DNA of 64,000 bases from an uncultured Corynebacterium sp. (GCF_946221935.1 NZ_CAMIGN010000005.1:74105-138104); one strand, 5' to 3'; shown: positions 35,320 through 44,478, numbered from the stretch's first letter. Made by a program: numbers and translations. The notes: generated by a model from the letters alone, not told the origin.

Positions 35320-36303
35320 ATGAGTGTTCCCCACAATGAGGTTTCCAATCCCCGCTTTGCCGCCATTGACTGTGGCACAAACTCCATCCGTTTGCTCATC
35401 AGCGAGCGGACTCCAGATGGTCAGATTAACGAGCTGAACAGGGATAACATCATCGTTCGCTTGGGGCAGGGGGTAGATGCCACCGGGCGTTTTGCAGACG
35501 AGGCGCTGCAGCGCGTGGATGATGCACTGCAAATCTATGCCGACCGGATGGTCGACTACGGGGTGGTCGACGTGATGATGGGCGCGACCTCCGCTACCCG
35601 GGATGCGGCGAACCGTGAAGAATTCTTCGACATCACCCGCCGCCATCTGGGGCGCGTGCGCGAAGGCGCGGTGGCACAGGTTATCTCTGGCGAACAAGAG
35701 GCTGAGCTCAGTTTCCGGGGAGCCGTCACCGACCTGCCGGGTGCTGCAGAGCGCACCGTGTGCGTAATTGATCTAGGTGGCGGATCTACGGAGTTCGTTG
35801 TTCATGGCCCAGGCCGCGAGCCGCAGGCTTTCTCAGCGAACATGGGCTGTGTGCGGTTGACGGAACGCTTCCTGCACGATCAACCGCCAACGCAGCAGCA
35901 GATCGACGATGCCCGTTCCTTCGTCGAGGAGTTGATGGAGCAGGTTCGCTCGCATGTGGATCTGCGCGCAGTCGATCAGGTTGTCGGGGTGGCGGGTACG
36001 ATGACGACCCTCACCGCTCTTACTCTGGGGCTTTCGGAGTATGAGCCCGAGCGCATTCACATGGCCACCTTGCCGCTAGAGGACTTTCGCGCAACAGCAC
36101 GTACGTTGCTGGGATTGACGCCCCAGCAGCGTTGCGAGTACGGGCCTATGCACCCGGGGCGTGCGGACGTCATCGGTGGTGGTTCAATTGTGGTGGATGC
36201 CTTCACAAGCCAGTTCCTAGATTGGGGGCTTAGTGAGATCACGATCAGCGAGAAGGATATATTAGACGGGATGCTGGCTGAGGTCATGGCACGCCCCCTA
36301 TAG
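35320..36303 (+). CDS. ppx: Ppx/GppA family exopolyphosphatase
   Basis: A 327-residue member of the Ppx/GppA phosphatase family (actin-like ATPase fold), which releases phosphate from polyphosphate ends or hydrolyses pppGpp. Phosphate-binding loops are AAIDCGTNSIRLLI and CVIDLGGGSTEFVV; GVAGTMTTLTAL and GGGSIVVDAF are also conserved. The short length matches actinobacterial Ppx1/Ppx2 proteins that lack the C-terminal HD-like domains. TAGCCT at 35306-35311 lies eight bases before the ATG (leaderless). The last 10 bases overlap the tRNA-Leu gene, and the stop codon TAG forms tRNA positions 8-10. Confidence 0.92.
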   Translation: MSVPHNEVSNPRFAAIDCGTNSIRLLISERTPDGQINELNRDNIIVRLGQGVDATGRFADEALQRVDDALQIYADRMVDYGVVDVMMGATSATRDAANREEFFDITRRHLGRVREGAVAQVISGEQEAELSFRGAVTDLPGAAERTVCVIDLGGGSTEFVVHGPGREPQAFSANMGCVRLTERFLHDQPPTQQQIDDARSFVEELMEQVRSHVDLRAVDQVVGVAGTMTTLTALTLGLSEYEPERIHMATLPLEDFRATARTLLGLTPQQRCEYGPMHPGRADVIGGGSIVVDAFTSQFLDWGLSEITISEKDILDGMLAEVMARPL

Positions 36304-36367
36304 CCCAATTGGCAGAGGCAGCGGACTTAAAATCCGTTCAGTGTCGGTTCGAGTCCGACTGGGGGGA
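36294..36367 (+). tRNA. tRNA-Leu (anticodon TAA), overlapping the end of ppx
   Basis: Acceptor CCCCCTA pairs with TGGGGGG (one T-G wobble). The D stem is GCC/GGC, the anticodon stem GCGGA/TCCGT encloses CTTAAAA, giving anticodon TAA, and the T arm is GTCGG-TTCGAGT-CCGAC. The discriminator is A and CTTTTT follows. The variable region is only five bases (TCAGT), unusual for a leucine tRNA, which normally carries a long variable arm. Confidence 0.88.
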
Positions 36368-36505
36368 CTTTTTGTTGCGCTTTTCCTGCCCATTTTCAAA
36401 AACCGAGGAAGCTGGTAGGCAGTCTGCTGTAGCGTTACTCCCTGAAAGTATTTCGTCGGCAAAACCATATGTCGACGCTTCTCTACCTACGAGGGAGCCT
36501 TGGCC

Positions 36506-37669
36506 ATGATTCTGGATAACTACCGCGCTACTTGGGAAACTGAAGAAACTGACGCCCTACGCCTCCATGCCCGCGAGTTCATCGCTCGCGAGGTGACCCC
36601 CAACGAGCTGAAGTGGGAAGAAAACCATCAGGTAGAGCGTGAGTTCTGGAACAAGGCAGGCGACGCTGGACTGCTGTGTGCGTCCATTCCTGAAGAATAT
36701 GGTGGCGGAGACGGCACCTTCGCACACGAAGCCGTTATCCAACAGGAGCTGGGCCTTGCCGGGGATTCCGCCTGGCACAACGGTGTGCACTCCGTGATTG
36801 TGGCTCATTACATCTACCAGCTTGGTACTGAGGAGCAGCGTAAGCGGTGGCTACCGGGGATGGCTAGTGGTGAACTCGTCGGCGCTATTGCCATGACAGA
36901 GCCGGGCACGGGCTCGGATCTGCAGAGCATTAAGACCAAGGCGGAGCTCGATGGTGATGAATGGGTCATTAATGGTTCCAAGACCTTTATCACTAATGGC
37001 ACTCACTGCGATGTTGTGGTGATTGTTGCCCGAACCAACGACCAGCCAGGTGGCAAGGGGTTGTCTCTTATAGTCGCAGAGACAAAGGATCTTGAAGGCT
37101 TCGAGCGGGGACGGGTGTTGGACAAGATCGGCCAGCGAGGCCAGGACACCCGAGAACTTTTCTTTACCGATATGCGCGTCCCGAAGGACAATCTGCTCGG
37201 CGGCATCGAGGGCAAAGGCTTCATCCAACTGATGCAGCAGCTGCCTCAGGAGCGCTTGATTCTCGCAATTGCAGGGGCGTCGGCATGTGAAGGGGCAGTG
37301 CGCCAAACCATCAAATACGTCAATGAGCGCGAAGCGTTTGGCCGACCAATTCTCGGATTCCAAAATACTCAGTTCGTGCTGGCCGAGTGCGCGAGTGAGA
37401 CGCTGGCGGCGAAGACCCTGACTGATCACTGTACGGCTCTGCACATCGAGGGCAAGCTGACGACAGCTCAGGCCTCTGCAGCCAAATACCTGGCCTCGGA
37501 TCTGCAGAGTTCTGTAGCGGACCGTTGCCTGCAGCTTTTCGGTGGCTATGGATTTATGCGGGAATACCCAATCTCGCGGATGTACACGGACGCCCGCGTG
37601 CAGCGGATCTACGGCGGCACCAACGAAATCATGAAGCTGCTGATTGCCCGCGAGTTTAAGCAGGATTAG
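36506..37669 (+). CDS. acyl-CoA dehydrogenase
   Basis: A 387-residue FAD-dependent acyl-CoA dehydrogenase for the first beta-oxidation step. AIAMTEPGTGSDLQSI and WVINGSKTFITNG bind FAD and substrate. LPQERLILAIAG carries the catalytic Glu position used by long-chain and isovaleryl-CoA-type enzymes, while the C-terminal site reads IYGGTNEIMK. The ATG has GAGGGAG eight bases upstream, preferred over the in-frame TTG two codons before. It is preceded by ~140 bp of non-coding sequence after tRNA-Leu. Confidence 0.92.
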   Translation: MILDNYRATWETEETDALRLHAREFIAREVTPNELKWEENHQVEREFWNKAGDAGLLCASIPEEYGGGDGTFAHEAVIQQELGLAGDSAWHNGVHSVIVAHYIYQLGTEEQRKRWLPGMASGELVGAIAMTEPGTGSDLQSIKTKAELDGDEWVINGSKTFITNGTHCDVVVIVARTNDQPGGKGLSLIVAETKDLEGFERGRVLDKIGQRGQDTRELFFTDMRVPKDNLLGGIEGKGFIQLMQQLPQERLILAIAGASACEGAVRQTIKYVNEREAFGRPILGFQNTQFVLAECASETLAAKTLTDHCTALHIEGKLTTAQASAAKYLASDLQSSVADRCLQLFGGYGFMREYPISRMYTDARVQRIYGGTNEIMKLLIAREFKQD

Positions 37670-37878
37670 TCCTGGAGGGGAATGGTCTTTTGGAAGCTTA
37701 GAATTACTCCTAAAGATCAAGGCACCACTCCAGGAGGTAGCGAATGGCGCTCGGGTCAAAAGAGACCTAAAGGAATCCCGCGCCGCAGCGTTGGAAGCCT
37801 ATGAGTTGATGCGGGCGCAGAGGGGTAGGTCAGGATAAGTCCGGGTGGCGAGGCGTGGACGTCCCTATCATGGGCAGC

Positions 37879-39516
37879 ATGCGCACTCTTTATTCCGTCG
37901 AGGACATCCGTTCCGCCGAGACTGCTCTATTCGCTCGCCAGCAGCGAGCAGACGAGCTGATGCAGTCCGCCGCGCACGCCGTAGCCACCGTGACTCAGAA
38001 CATGCTGGCGACGCAGGAGGATCCCGTGCTTTTGCTGGTTGGTCCCGGAGGCAACGGAGGCGACGCACTATACGCCGGTGCGGTGCTTGCCATGCAGGGG
38101 AAAAGGGTGGAGGCATACGCCATAGCGGGAACAGATAATGTTCACGAACGCGCCTCCCAGACCTTCACAGCAGCAGGCGGAAGCTTCGTGGCGCTGGGCG
38201 AGGACAAGGCTACGACGACGAATGAACCGTCGGCAGAATCCTGCCGCTACGGTGTAATCGTCGACGGAATGTTTGGCCTTGGTGGGCGGGGCGAAATCCC
38301 TGATGAGGTCGACGAGGTTCTCCGTGCAGCCAAGGTATTGGCCATCGACATTCCAAGTGGCGTGGTCGCTGACACGGGTAAAGCACCCGGCAAGCACGTC
38401 CGCGCCGACGTGACCATCACTTTTGGTGGGCTACGCCGAGCCCATGGTCTCAGCGCTGCATGCGGAACGGTGCTCTGCGAGGATATTGGTCTGGACGATG
38501 GCTCCCTGCTCTCTGCTGAGCTGGCCAAGTTGGAAGGCACTACTGCTTTGTGGCACACACCGGTCGAACTACTTGCTCACCACAATCAGCCTCTCCAGCA
38601 AATGGCCTGCACCCCGCAGCCATTGCCCGGCACTCTACCTGGCGAACCAGGTGCCACAGATGACAAGTACTCAGGCGGAGTCGTCGGAATCTGCGCAGGT
38701 AGTAAAGACTATTTGGGCGCGGGTGTGTTGGCCACCCTCGCGGCGGTTAACACCACCAGTTCGATGGTGCGCTACATCGGCGAGCACCCCGAATACGTCC
38801 TGGCCACCACCCCAGAAGTGATCGTGCACCCTACTGTCCGCGACGCTGGACAGGTGCAAGCACGCATGGTCGGTTCGGGTCGAGGCACGGACCGCGACGC
38901 TCGCCAGGAGCTCCTCGCGGTCCTCGATATGGTGCAGCTTTTGGTTCTTGACGCCGACGCGATCACCGTCTTGGCGAAGAACCCGGATGTGCTGGACGTT
39001 CTTCGTGCCCGCAACGCCCCTGTCTTGCTCACCCCGCATGACGGTGAATTCGACCGGTTAGCAAAGGCAGCTGGTTTGCCTTTGGAATCGCCAGACCGGA
39101 TCACCTCTACTGAACGTCTGGCCCGAGAACTGAACTGCACAGTGTTACTGAAGGGACGCTTCACCATCATCGCCAACCCACAGCGAGCCTTGGTTGTGGA
39201 TACTGCGTCGTCATGGGCGGCCACCCCTGGATCCGGCGATGTGCTGGCCGGAATCCTCGGTGCGCTGATTGCACGCGATGCCGGCAGACGCGCCCGCGAC
39301 GGTGGATATGCCGAGGCAGGGCAAGCCGAGTTTGAGACGCACGAGGCGGATTATGTGGTCGATACAGCTGCGGTCGGTGTCGCGGTGCACGCTGCGGCGT
39401 CATATATATCTGCCCTTACACCCTATGGTCTGGCGCCGACCTCCGCGCTGAAGATCGCGCAGCACATCCCTCACGCGACAGCATGGTTGAGGTCGGTTGT
39501 CGGCGGGCAAGGGTAG
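37879..39516 (+). CDS. nnr: bifunctional NAD(P)H-hydrate epimerase / ADP-dependent NAD(P)HX dehydratase
   Basis: Repairs hydrated NADH and NADPH. The N-terminal YjeF_N epimerase domain (residues ~1-215) has VGPGGNGGDALYAGAV and VDGMFGLGGRG; the C-terminal ribokinase-like dehydratase (~240-540) has VLTPHDGEFDRLA and ATPGSGDVLAGILG. A TATCAT -10 box at 37866-37871 lies seven bases before ATG 37879 (MRTLYSVEDI), so I prefer that start over ATG 37870, which overlaps the box. In many Actinobacteria this gene lies near alr/tsaE; here it stands between lipid and redox genes. Confidence 0.92.
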   Translation: MRTLYSVEDIRSAETALFARQQRADELMQSAAHAVATVTQNMLATQEDPVLLLVGPGGNGGDALYAGAVLAMQGKRVEAYAIAGTDNVHERASQTFTAAGGSFVALGEDKATTTNEPSAESCRYGVIVDGMFGLGGRGEIPDEVDEVLRAAKVLAIDIPSGVVADTGKAPGKHVRADVTITFGGLRRAHGLSAACGTVLCEDIGLDDGSLLSAELAKLEGTTALWHTPVELLAHHNQPLQQMACTPQPLPGTLPGEPGATDDKYSGGVVGICAGSKDYLGAGVLATLAAVNTTSSMVRYIGEHPEYVLATTPEVIVHPTVRDAGQVQARMVGSGRGTDRDARQELLAVLDMVQLLVLDADAITVLAKNPDVLDVLRARNAPVLLTPHDGEFDRLAKAAGLPLESPDRITSTERLARELNCTVLLKGRFTIIANPQRALVVDTASSWAATPGSGDVLAGILGALIARDAGRRARDGGYAEAGQAEFETHEADYVVDTAAVGVAVHAAASYISALTPYGLAPTSALKIAQHIPHATAWLRSVVGGQG

Positions 39517-39596
39517 GACTAGTACAGACAGTAAATGCATGGAGAAAACAAATGCATAGGAAATCGCCTGTGGACAAAGGAAGGACGAAGCGAAAC

Positions 39597-40295
39597 ATGG
39601 ATCGCAAGATTGCACTTATTACCGGCGGAACCCGAGGCATTGGTCTCGCGATTGCACACCAGCTGCAGGACGATCACCACCTGATTATCGGCGGTAGCTC
39701 AGACAAGGCACATGAGGTCGCACAGCAATTTCCTAGCGCGCAGGGATTTGTGGCGGATCTTGGCGATACTGATGCCATCGGCGCCGCGGTGGCCGACCTG
39801 GGGCTAGATAGCCTTGACGTATTGGTGCATTCCGCCGGTGTAGTGGCCCATGACCCAGTAACAGAAACCACGCCTCAGCAGTGGAAACATGCTTTCGACA
39901 TTAATCTTTTCGCTGTTGCGGAACTCACCCGGTGCCTGCTTGGCGCGCTGCACACTGCTCACGGCATTGTGGTGACGATCAACTCTGGCGCGGGCTATCG
40001 ATCCAGCGCCGGGTTTGGCCCATATGCCACGACGAAATTCGCGCTGCGCGCCTACACCGATGCTCTGCGAGAGGAACAGCGAGGCAAAATCCGTGTGAGC
40101 TCTATTCACCCCGGCAAGGTCGATTCCGACATGCAGCGTGAGATTCAAGCCCACCGCGGTGTCGCCGAGGGAGACTACGACGAAACGCAGTTCATGCGCC
40201 CCGAATCCGTGGCCAAAGCCGTGCGCCTGGCCGTTGATGCGACTGAAGATGCGATGGTTGAGTCGCTGACGATTCGCCCTGCTAACGGGCGCTAA
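39597..40295 (+). CDS. short-chain dehydrogenase/reductase
   Basis: A 232-residue classical SDR oxidoreductase. The cofactor loop is TGGTRGIG (residues ~9-16), the NNAG-equivalent is HSAGVV, the catalytic Ser lies in TINSGAGYRSSA and the YxxxK in YATTKFALRAY. The frame runs upstream into nnr, but the ATG of MDRKIALITGG has an AAAGGAAGG Shine-Dalgarno and fits the family N terminus. The substrate is not predictable. It is followed 6 bp later by a flavin-dependent oxidoreductase, so the two probably form an operon. Confidence 0.88.
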   Translation: MDRKIALITGGTRGIGLAIAHQLQDDHHLIIGGSSDKAHEVAQQFPSAQGFVADLGDTDAIGAAVADLGLDSLDVLVHSAGVVAHDPVTETTPQQWKHAFDINLFAVAELTRCLLGALHTAHGIVVTINSGAGYRSSAGFGPYATTKFALRAYTDALREEQRGKIRVSSIHPGKVDSDMQREIQAHRGVAEGDYDETQFMRPESVAKAVRLAVDATEDAMVESLTIRPANGR

Positions 40296-40301
40296 CCACG
40301 C

Positions 40302-41360
40302 ATGGATACTCACGTTCTAGACTGCGCCATCGTCGGCGGTGGACAAGCGGCTCTGGCTACTGCGTTTTATCTTCGCCGGGAGGAGCGCCGCGGCCGCCGA
40401 ACTGTAGATTTCGCAGTGTTCGACGAGCAACCCCAGCCAGGCGGTGCCTGGCAGCACATGTGGCCGGCGATGAGGCTTTTTTCCGCCACAACTTTCTCGA
40501 ACCTGCCTGGCATGCCAATGCCGGGATATGAAGGTTTCCCGCCACCCGACCATGTGGTTTCCTACCTGCGCGAATACGAGCAGCGCTACAACTTGCCCGT
40601 GATCCGCCCAGCCCACATCGATCGCGTGAACTTCGATGAGCCAACCGGCCTATTTCACCTGCACGGCCACTACGGCGGGACAGCGCGGACATGGCGTGCA
40701 CGGACAGTGGTGGCGGCAACGGGCACGTGGTCGGCTCCGTTCGTGCCCTACTATCCGGGCACTTTCAAGGGCACACAGTGGCACACGGCCACTTATCCTG
40801 GTCCGGAGCGCTTCGCCGGCACTTCCGTAGCCGTCGTTGGTGCGGCTAATTCCGGTGCGCAGATTGCGGCCGATCTACTTGAGTTCGACGGCGAACAAGG
40901 AGGCCGGGGTAACGTCACCTGGTACGTCCGCCATGCACCCCGCTGGATGCCCGATGATATCGACGGTGCCGAGCTCTTTCGTCGCAACCGCGAGCGCTAT
41001 CATGCCATTTCCGCTGGCCACACCGACCCTGGTGCGGATTCATCCTTGGGGGATATCGTTATGCTCCCCGCCGTCCGCCGTACCCGCGACGCAGGCCTAC
41101 TACGCGCCACACCGATGTTCGACAACCTCGACGACGTTTCCGCCGATCACCTTATCTGGTGTACCGGCTTCCGCCCGGCCCTCGGCCCTTTCCGCGGGTT
41201 GCTTTCCTTTGCTGGTGACGCCCCCTCGCCCCAACCTCCCGGACTATTCCTCGTGGGCTATGGCGATTGGGTGGGACCAGGTTCTGCCACCATCACGGGC
41301 GTGGGCGTATACGCAAAACGGGTAGCCGCCGAGGTTGTGGCGACCACCCGTGGGCAATAG
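40302..41360 (+). CDS. FAD-dependent NAD(P)-binding oxidoreductase (flavin monooxygenase-like)
   Basis: A 352-residue flavoprotein with two dinucleotide-binding loops: VGGGQAALATAFYL for FAD near the N terminus and VVGAANSGAQIAADL for NADPH near residue 175. GAWQHMWPAMRLFSATTFSNLPG resembles the FMO/YpdA-type substrate region in part. The C terminus has the usual FAD closing motif GLFLVGYGDWVGPG. Substrate unknown. It is tightly linked to the SDR gene and converges with gabD2, the stops being 7 bp apart. Confidence 0.85.
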   Translation: MDTHVLDCAIVGGGQAALATAFYLRREERRGRRTVDFAVFDEQPQPGGAWQHMWPAMRLFSATTFSNLPGMPMPGYEGFPPPDHVVSYLREYEQRYNLPVIRPAHIDRVNFDEPTGLFHLHGHYGGTARTWRARTVVAATGTWSAPFVPYYPGTFKGTQWHTATYPGPERFAGTSVAVVGAANSGAQIAADLLEFDGEQGGRGNVTWYVRHAPRWMPDDIDGAELFRRNRERYHAISAGHTDPGADSSLGDIVMLPAVRRTRDAGLLRATPMFDNLDDVSADHLIWCTGFRPALGPFRGLLSFAGDAPSPQPPGLFLVGYGDWVGPGSATITGVGVYAKRVAAEVVATTRGQ

Positions 41361-41367
41361 GGGCTAG

Positions 41368-42969
41368 CTACGGCAGTAGACGGAAGGTCTTGCCCGTCTT
41401 CAGCAGGTTCAGCATGACCGTGGAGAAGGTCTTGCGGCTCATGGATTCTGGGCCACGGAAGTACATGAAACGCTGTGAGGTGACGTTCTGCGTTGCCGTG
41501 TACTTCTGCAGCCCTTCCGCACCGTGGCGGTGGGACATACCAGATTCCTTCATGCCACCCATTGGGTTATCAATGGCCGCCCAGCTGGAGGTGTAGCCAT
41601 CATTGAGTGCAACAGAGCCGGACTCAATCTTCGGGCCGATCTGCCAGGCGGTCTCATCAGCCGCGAAAACAGAAGCATTCAGGCCATAATCCGTGTCATT
41701 GGCTTGTTCAATTGCGTCGTACAGGTCTTCCACCGGCTCGATGTACACCACAGGGCCGAACACTTCTTCGGTGCGCAGCAGCGCATCCTCCGGCACGTCC
41801 GTCAGGACGGTCGGCTCGTAGAAGTATGGCCCCAAGTCCGGACGCTTGCGGCCACCGCACACAATGTTGGCGCCCCTTGCGCGGGCATCCTCAACATACT
41901 TCTCGACGGTCGACAGCTGGTCAGCGGAAGCCAGGGATCCCATCTGGGTCTCCCATTCAAACCCGGATCCAATGCTCATCGCCTGCACGCGCGAAGTAAA
42001 GGCGCCGACGAAATCTTCATAAGACGCCCGTTCCACATAAATGCGTTCGATGGAAACGCAGAGCTGTCCGGAGTTGGAGAAACAAGCATCCACCGCGCCG
42101 CGCGCTGCGTAGCTGATGTCCGCGTCGTTGGCGATAATCAGCGGGTTCTTGCCACCCAGCTCGGCAGAGTAGCCGACCAGACGTCGACCCACCTGCTCGC
42201 CCAGGATCTTGCCCGTCGCGGTGGAGCCGGTGAACATCAAAAAGTCGCACTGGTCTGCGATAGCACTACCAACCACGCGGCCTGAGCCAGTAACCAACTG
42301 CACCAGGTCGCGCGGCAGCCCGGCGTCGAAAAGCAGCTTAAAGATCAAAAGCGCGGTGAACGGCGTAGCTGAGTCGGGCTTGGCAACTACGGCGTTGCCG
42401 GCGATAAGTGCGGGAATCGCGTCGCCGATGCCCAGGGAGAGCGGGTAATTCCACGGGCTAATTTGGCCGACGACGCCGAGGGGGTGACGGTATTCAATCG
42501 ACTTCGCCATGATCGACATCGCGGAAGCACGCTTGCGGGGCTTCATAAACTTCTCGACGTTGTTGGCGTAGTAGCGGGCGTTGTTGGCAACGTCCATGAC
42601 CTCGTCGAACGAGCTAGCGCGGTTTTTGCCAGTTTCCAGCTGCACCATGTCACATAGGAGGTCTGAGTTCTTCAGCACAAGATCATGGAAGCGGCGGAAG
42701 ATGCGCTTACGCTCTGCAAAGGGGACATGAGCCCAAGACTGCTGGGCACGGCGGGCGAAACGGAAAGCTTCGGTGACATCCTCGGCAGAGCCGCTGGCGA
42801 CCCAGCCGATGGTCTCGCCCAGGAAAGGGGCTTCGATGTCGAGACGCTTGCCGTCGTAATCATTATCGAGGTTATGCAGGCGGGCATTGGTGGTGAGGTT
42901 ACGCAGCTCTACTTCTAGATCAGCAGGAAGAGCGGCTACGGAAAGACGCTTGTAATTGGTTCGTTTCAT
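41368..42969 (-). CDS. gabD2: succinate-semialdehyde dehydrogenase (NADP+), GabD2 type
   Basis: A 533-residue aldehyde dehydrogenase. NPLIIANDADIS, YSAELGGKNP (general-base Glu) and FSNSGQLCVSIERI (catalytic Cys) are intact, and PWNYPLSLGIGDAIPAL and MFTGSTATGK bind cofactor. Length and N terminus fit mycobacterial GabD2, which links the GABA shunt or alpha-ketoglutarate bypass to succinate. On the minus strand TAGTCT (42982-42977) lies seven bases before ATG 42969, giving a leaderless start; the longer frame is not needed. Confidence 0.88.
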   Translation of the reverse strand: MKRTNYKRLSVAALPADLEVELRNLTTNARLHNLDNDYDGKRLDIEAPFLGETIGWVASGSAEDVTEAFRFARRAQQSWAHVPFAERKRIFRRFHDLVLKNSDLLCDMVQLETGKNRASSFDEVMDVANNARYYANNVEKFMKPRKRASAMSIMAKSIEYRHPLGVVGQISPWNYPLSLGIGDAIPALIAGNAVVAKPDSATPFTALLIFKLLFDAGLPRDLVQLVTGSGRVVGSAIADQCDFLMFTGSTATGKILGEQVGRRLVGYSAELGGKNPLIIANDADISYAARGAVDACFSNSGQLCVSIERIYVERASYEDFVGAFTSRVQAMSIGSGFEWETQMGSLASADQLSTVEKYVEDARARGANIVCGGRKRPDLGPYFYEPTVLTDVPEDALLRTEEVFGPVVYIEPVEDLYDAIEQANDTDYGLNASVFAADETAWQIGPKIESGSVALNDGYTSSWAAIDNPMGGMKESGMSHRHGAEGLQKYTATQNVTSQRFMYFRGPESMSRKTFSTVMLNLLKTGKTFRLLP

Positions 42970-43175
42970 GTTTGGGAGACTACCTAAAAGGCTGGGGAAG
43001 TGTGTTCGTTCTAAAAGTTTTTTAAGCAAACAAAGGTTGTAAATTGATGTGTGTTGGGAACATTTGAGGAGGCTTAGACGTTGGTAGGATGTACGCGAAA
43101 GGGTGGAAGTGCACTGGTCGGTTGATTGGTGGCTTCCAACTTCCACAATGACCAGCAGAAAATGGAGAGTAAGGA

Positions 43176-44066
43176 ATGAAAAGCTCGAACCCGTTCATGG
43201 GGTCGCTGGCCAAGAACCAAGGCCGGCACCCCTTTGCTCAGCAAGGAAACCAGGGCGGTTACGGCCCGCAGCAGGGGATGAACCCCTACGCAACCTCCGC
43301 CCACGGTGGCGTACAGACCGCAGCTATGGGCTATGGCATGCAGGATGCTGCCAACTACGGTCAGGCCGGGACTGCCGACCGTCCGATGACTGTCGACGAT
43401 GTTGTCACCAAAACCGGCATCACCCTGGCAGTGATCGTCGCACTTGCAGTGGTGAACTTCATCATTGGACTCAGCAGCCCGGACCTGGCAATGATGCTCA
43501 CTTTCGTTGGCATGATCGGTGGCCTGATTGCTGTTCTGATTTCGGCTTTCGGCAAGAAGTACGATTCTGCTCCCGTTACTCTGACCTACGCGGCTTTTGA
43601 GGGCTTGTTCGTCGGTGGCTTTACCTTCTTGCTTTCCGGTGCTGCGGTCGGTGATTCCGACGCCGGCATGTTGATCGCCCAGGCGGTATTGGGCACCATT
43701 GGCGTCTTCATTGGCATGCTGTTTGTTTACAAGACGGGCGCCATTCGGGTAACGCCGAAGTTCACCCGTTTCATGGTGGGGGCAATGATCGGCGTGCTGG
43801 TATTGGCGCTGGGCAACCTGGTGTTTGCGCTGGTCACGGGATCTGCAGGTATTCTGCGCGACGGTGGCCCGATCGCCATTGTCTTCTCCCTGGTCTGCAT
43901 TGGTATTGCAGCGATGAGCTTCCTGCTGGACTTTGACCAGGCTGATCGCATGGTACGTGCTGGTGTTCCATCCAAGATGGCTTGGGGCGTGGCAATGGGG
44001 CTGGCTGTGACCCTGGTCTGGCTTTACACCGAGATCCTGCGCCTGCTCTCTTACTTCAGGGACTAG
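43176..44066 (+). CDS. Bax inhibitor-1/YccA family membrane protein
   Basis: A 296-residue protein of the BI-1/YccA (UPF0005, TMBIM) superfamily with seven predicted membrane helices from residue ~85. The N-terminal 80 residues are Gly/Asn/Gln/Tyr-rich and disordered. The conserved C-terminal half has ALLLDFDQADR-like SFLLDFDQADRMV, with the Asp pair thought to sense pH or calcium in homologues. A GGAGAGTAAGGA Shine-Dalgarno precedes the ATG. In the leader GTGGAAGT (43103-43110) can pair with ACTTCCAC (43139-43146). Confidence 0.88.
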   Translation: MKSSNPFMGSLAKNQGRHPFAQQGNQGGYGPQQGMNPYATSAHGGVQTAAMGYGMQDAANYGQAGTADRPMTVDDVVTKTGITLAVIVALAVVNFIIGLSSPDLAMMLTFVGMIGGLIAVLISAFGKKYDSAPVTLTYAAFEGLFVGGFTFLLSGAAVGDSDAGMLIAQAVLGTIGVFIGMLFVYKTGAIRVTPKFTRFMVGAMIGVLVLALGNLVFALVTGSAGILRDGGPIAIVFSLVCIGIAAMSFLLDFDQADRMVRAGVPSKMAWGVAMGLAVTLVWLYTEILRLLSYFRD

Positions 44067-44129
44067 CAGGAAAGGTTAGAGCTAGTGCCTTGAGGGTCAG
44101 GCGCCTTGCATAATGGGGCGCCGAGCGCT

Positions 44130-44163
44130 GGGAGCCTCCGGATTTTCCCGGGGGCTCCCTTTT
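44130..44163 (+). terminator. rho-independent terminator of the YccA-family gene
   Basis: GGGAGCC (44130-44136) pairs with GGCTCCC (44153-44159), extended inward by TCCGG/CCGGG-type pairing, then TTTT. It lies 64 bp after the stop codon. Confidence 0.85.
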
Positions 44164-44248
44164 GCTGTCCTGTGCCGACTGCTGCTTCCGCTGGAATTGC
44201 TCATTAGTCGGTGGCTGTGGCACTTGCAGAGGTGTGGTCGGCGGGGAA

Positions 44249-44368
44249 TGTCGCTAGATCGGGAAAGTAGAAGCGTTTTCGTCCGGTGCGAATTTTGAGC
44301 AACTCTCTGACCTGCTGTTTTGATGAAAAGGGAATTGATGTCAATCACAGATTCCCGATCTGGCGATA
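44249..44368. repeat. 120-bp element with terminal inverted repeats (copy B)
   Basis: Starts TGTCGCTAGATCGGGAA (44249-44265) and ends TTCCCGATCTGGCGATA (44352-44368), 15 of 17 bases complementary; on the + strand both exceptions are G-T wobbles. Read on the minus strand its central part aligns with the two elements at 63.1 and 63.3 kb, about half of the 120 positions matching copy A. It lies in the 490-bp gap between the YccA-family gene and greA, which otherwise holds only two terminators. Confidence 0.75.
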
Positions 44369-44447
44369 TTCCGCAGCAAAACCGGCTTGGGAGGACGGGG
44401 TAGACCCTTTCCAGAGGCTAGGAGACCCCAGATCGTCCCCTGGAACA

Positions 44448-44478
44448 AGAAAAAGGGCGCCCGTAGGCGCCCTTTTCA
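44448..44478. terminator. bidirectional terminator downstream of greA
   Basis: AAAAGGGCGCC (44451-44461), loop CGTA, GGCGCCCTTTT (44466-44476). A perfect 11-bp stem with A and T flanks on both sides, so it can serve greA on the minus strand and any read-through from the left. Confidence 0.88.

Noticed and set aside
37644..37838. Possible 64-residue ORF between the acyl-CoA dehydrogenase gene and nnr, ending VKRDLKESRAAALEAYELMR
   Set aside because: The start overlaps the dehydrogenase end out of frame and no Shine-Dalgarno or internal start is convincing. The helical C-terminal part is mildly protein-like, so conservation should be looked at.
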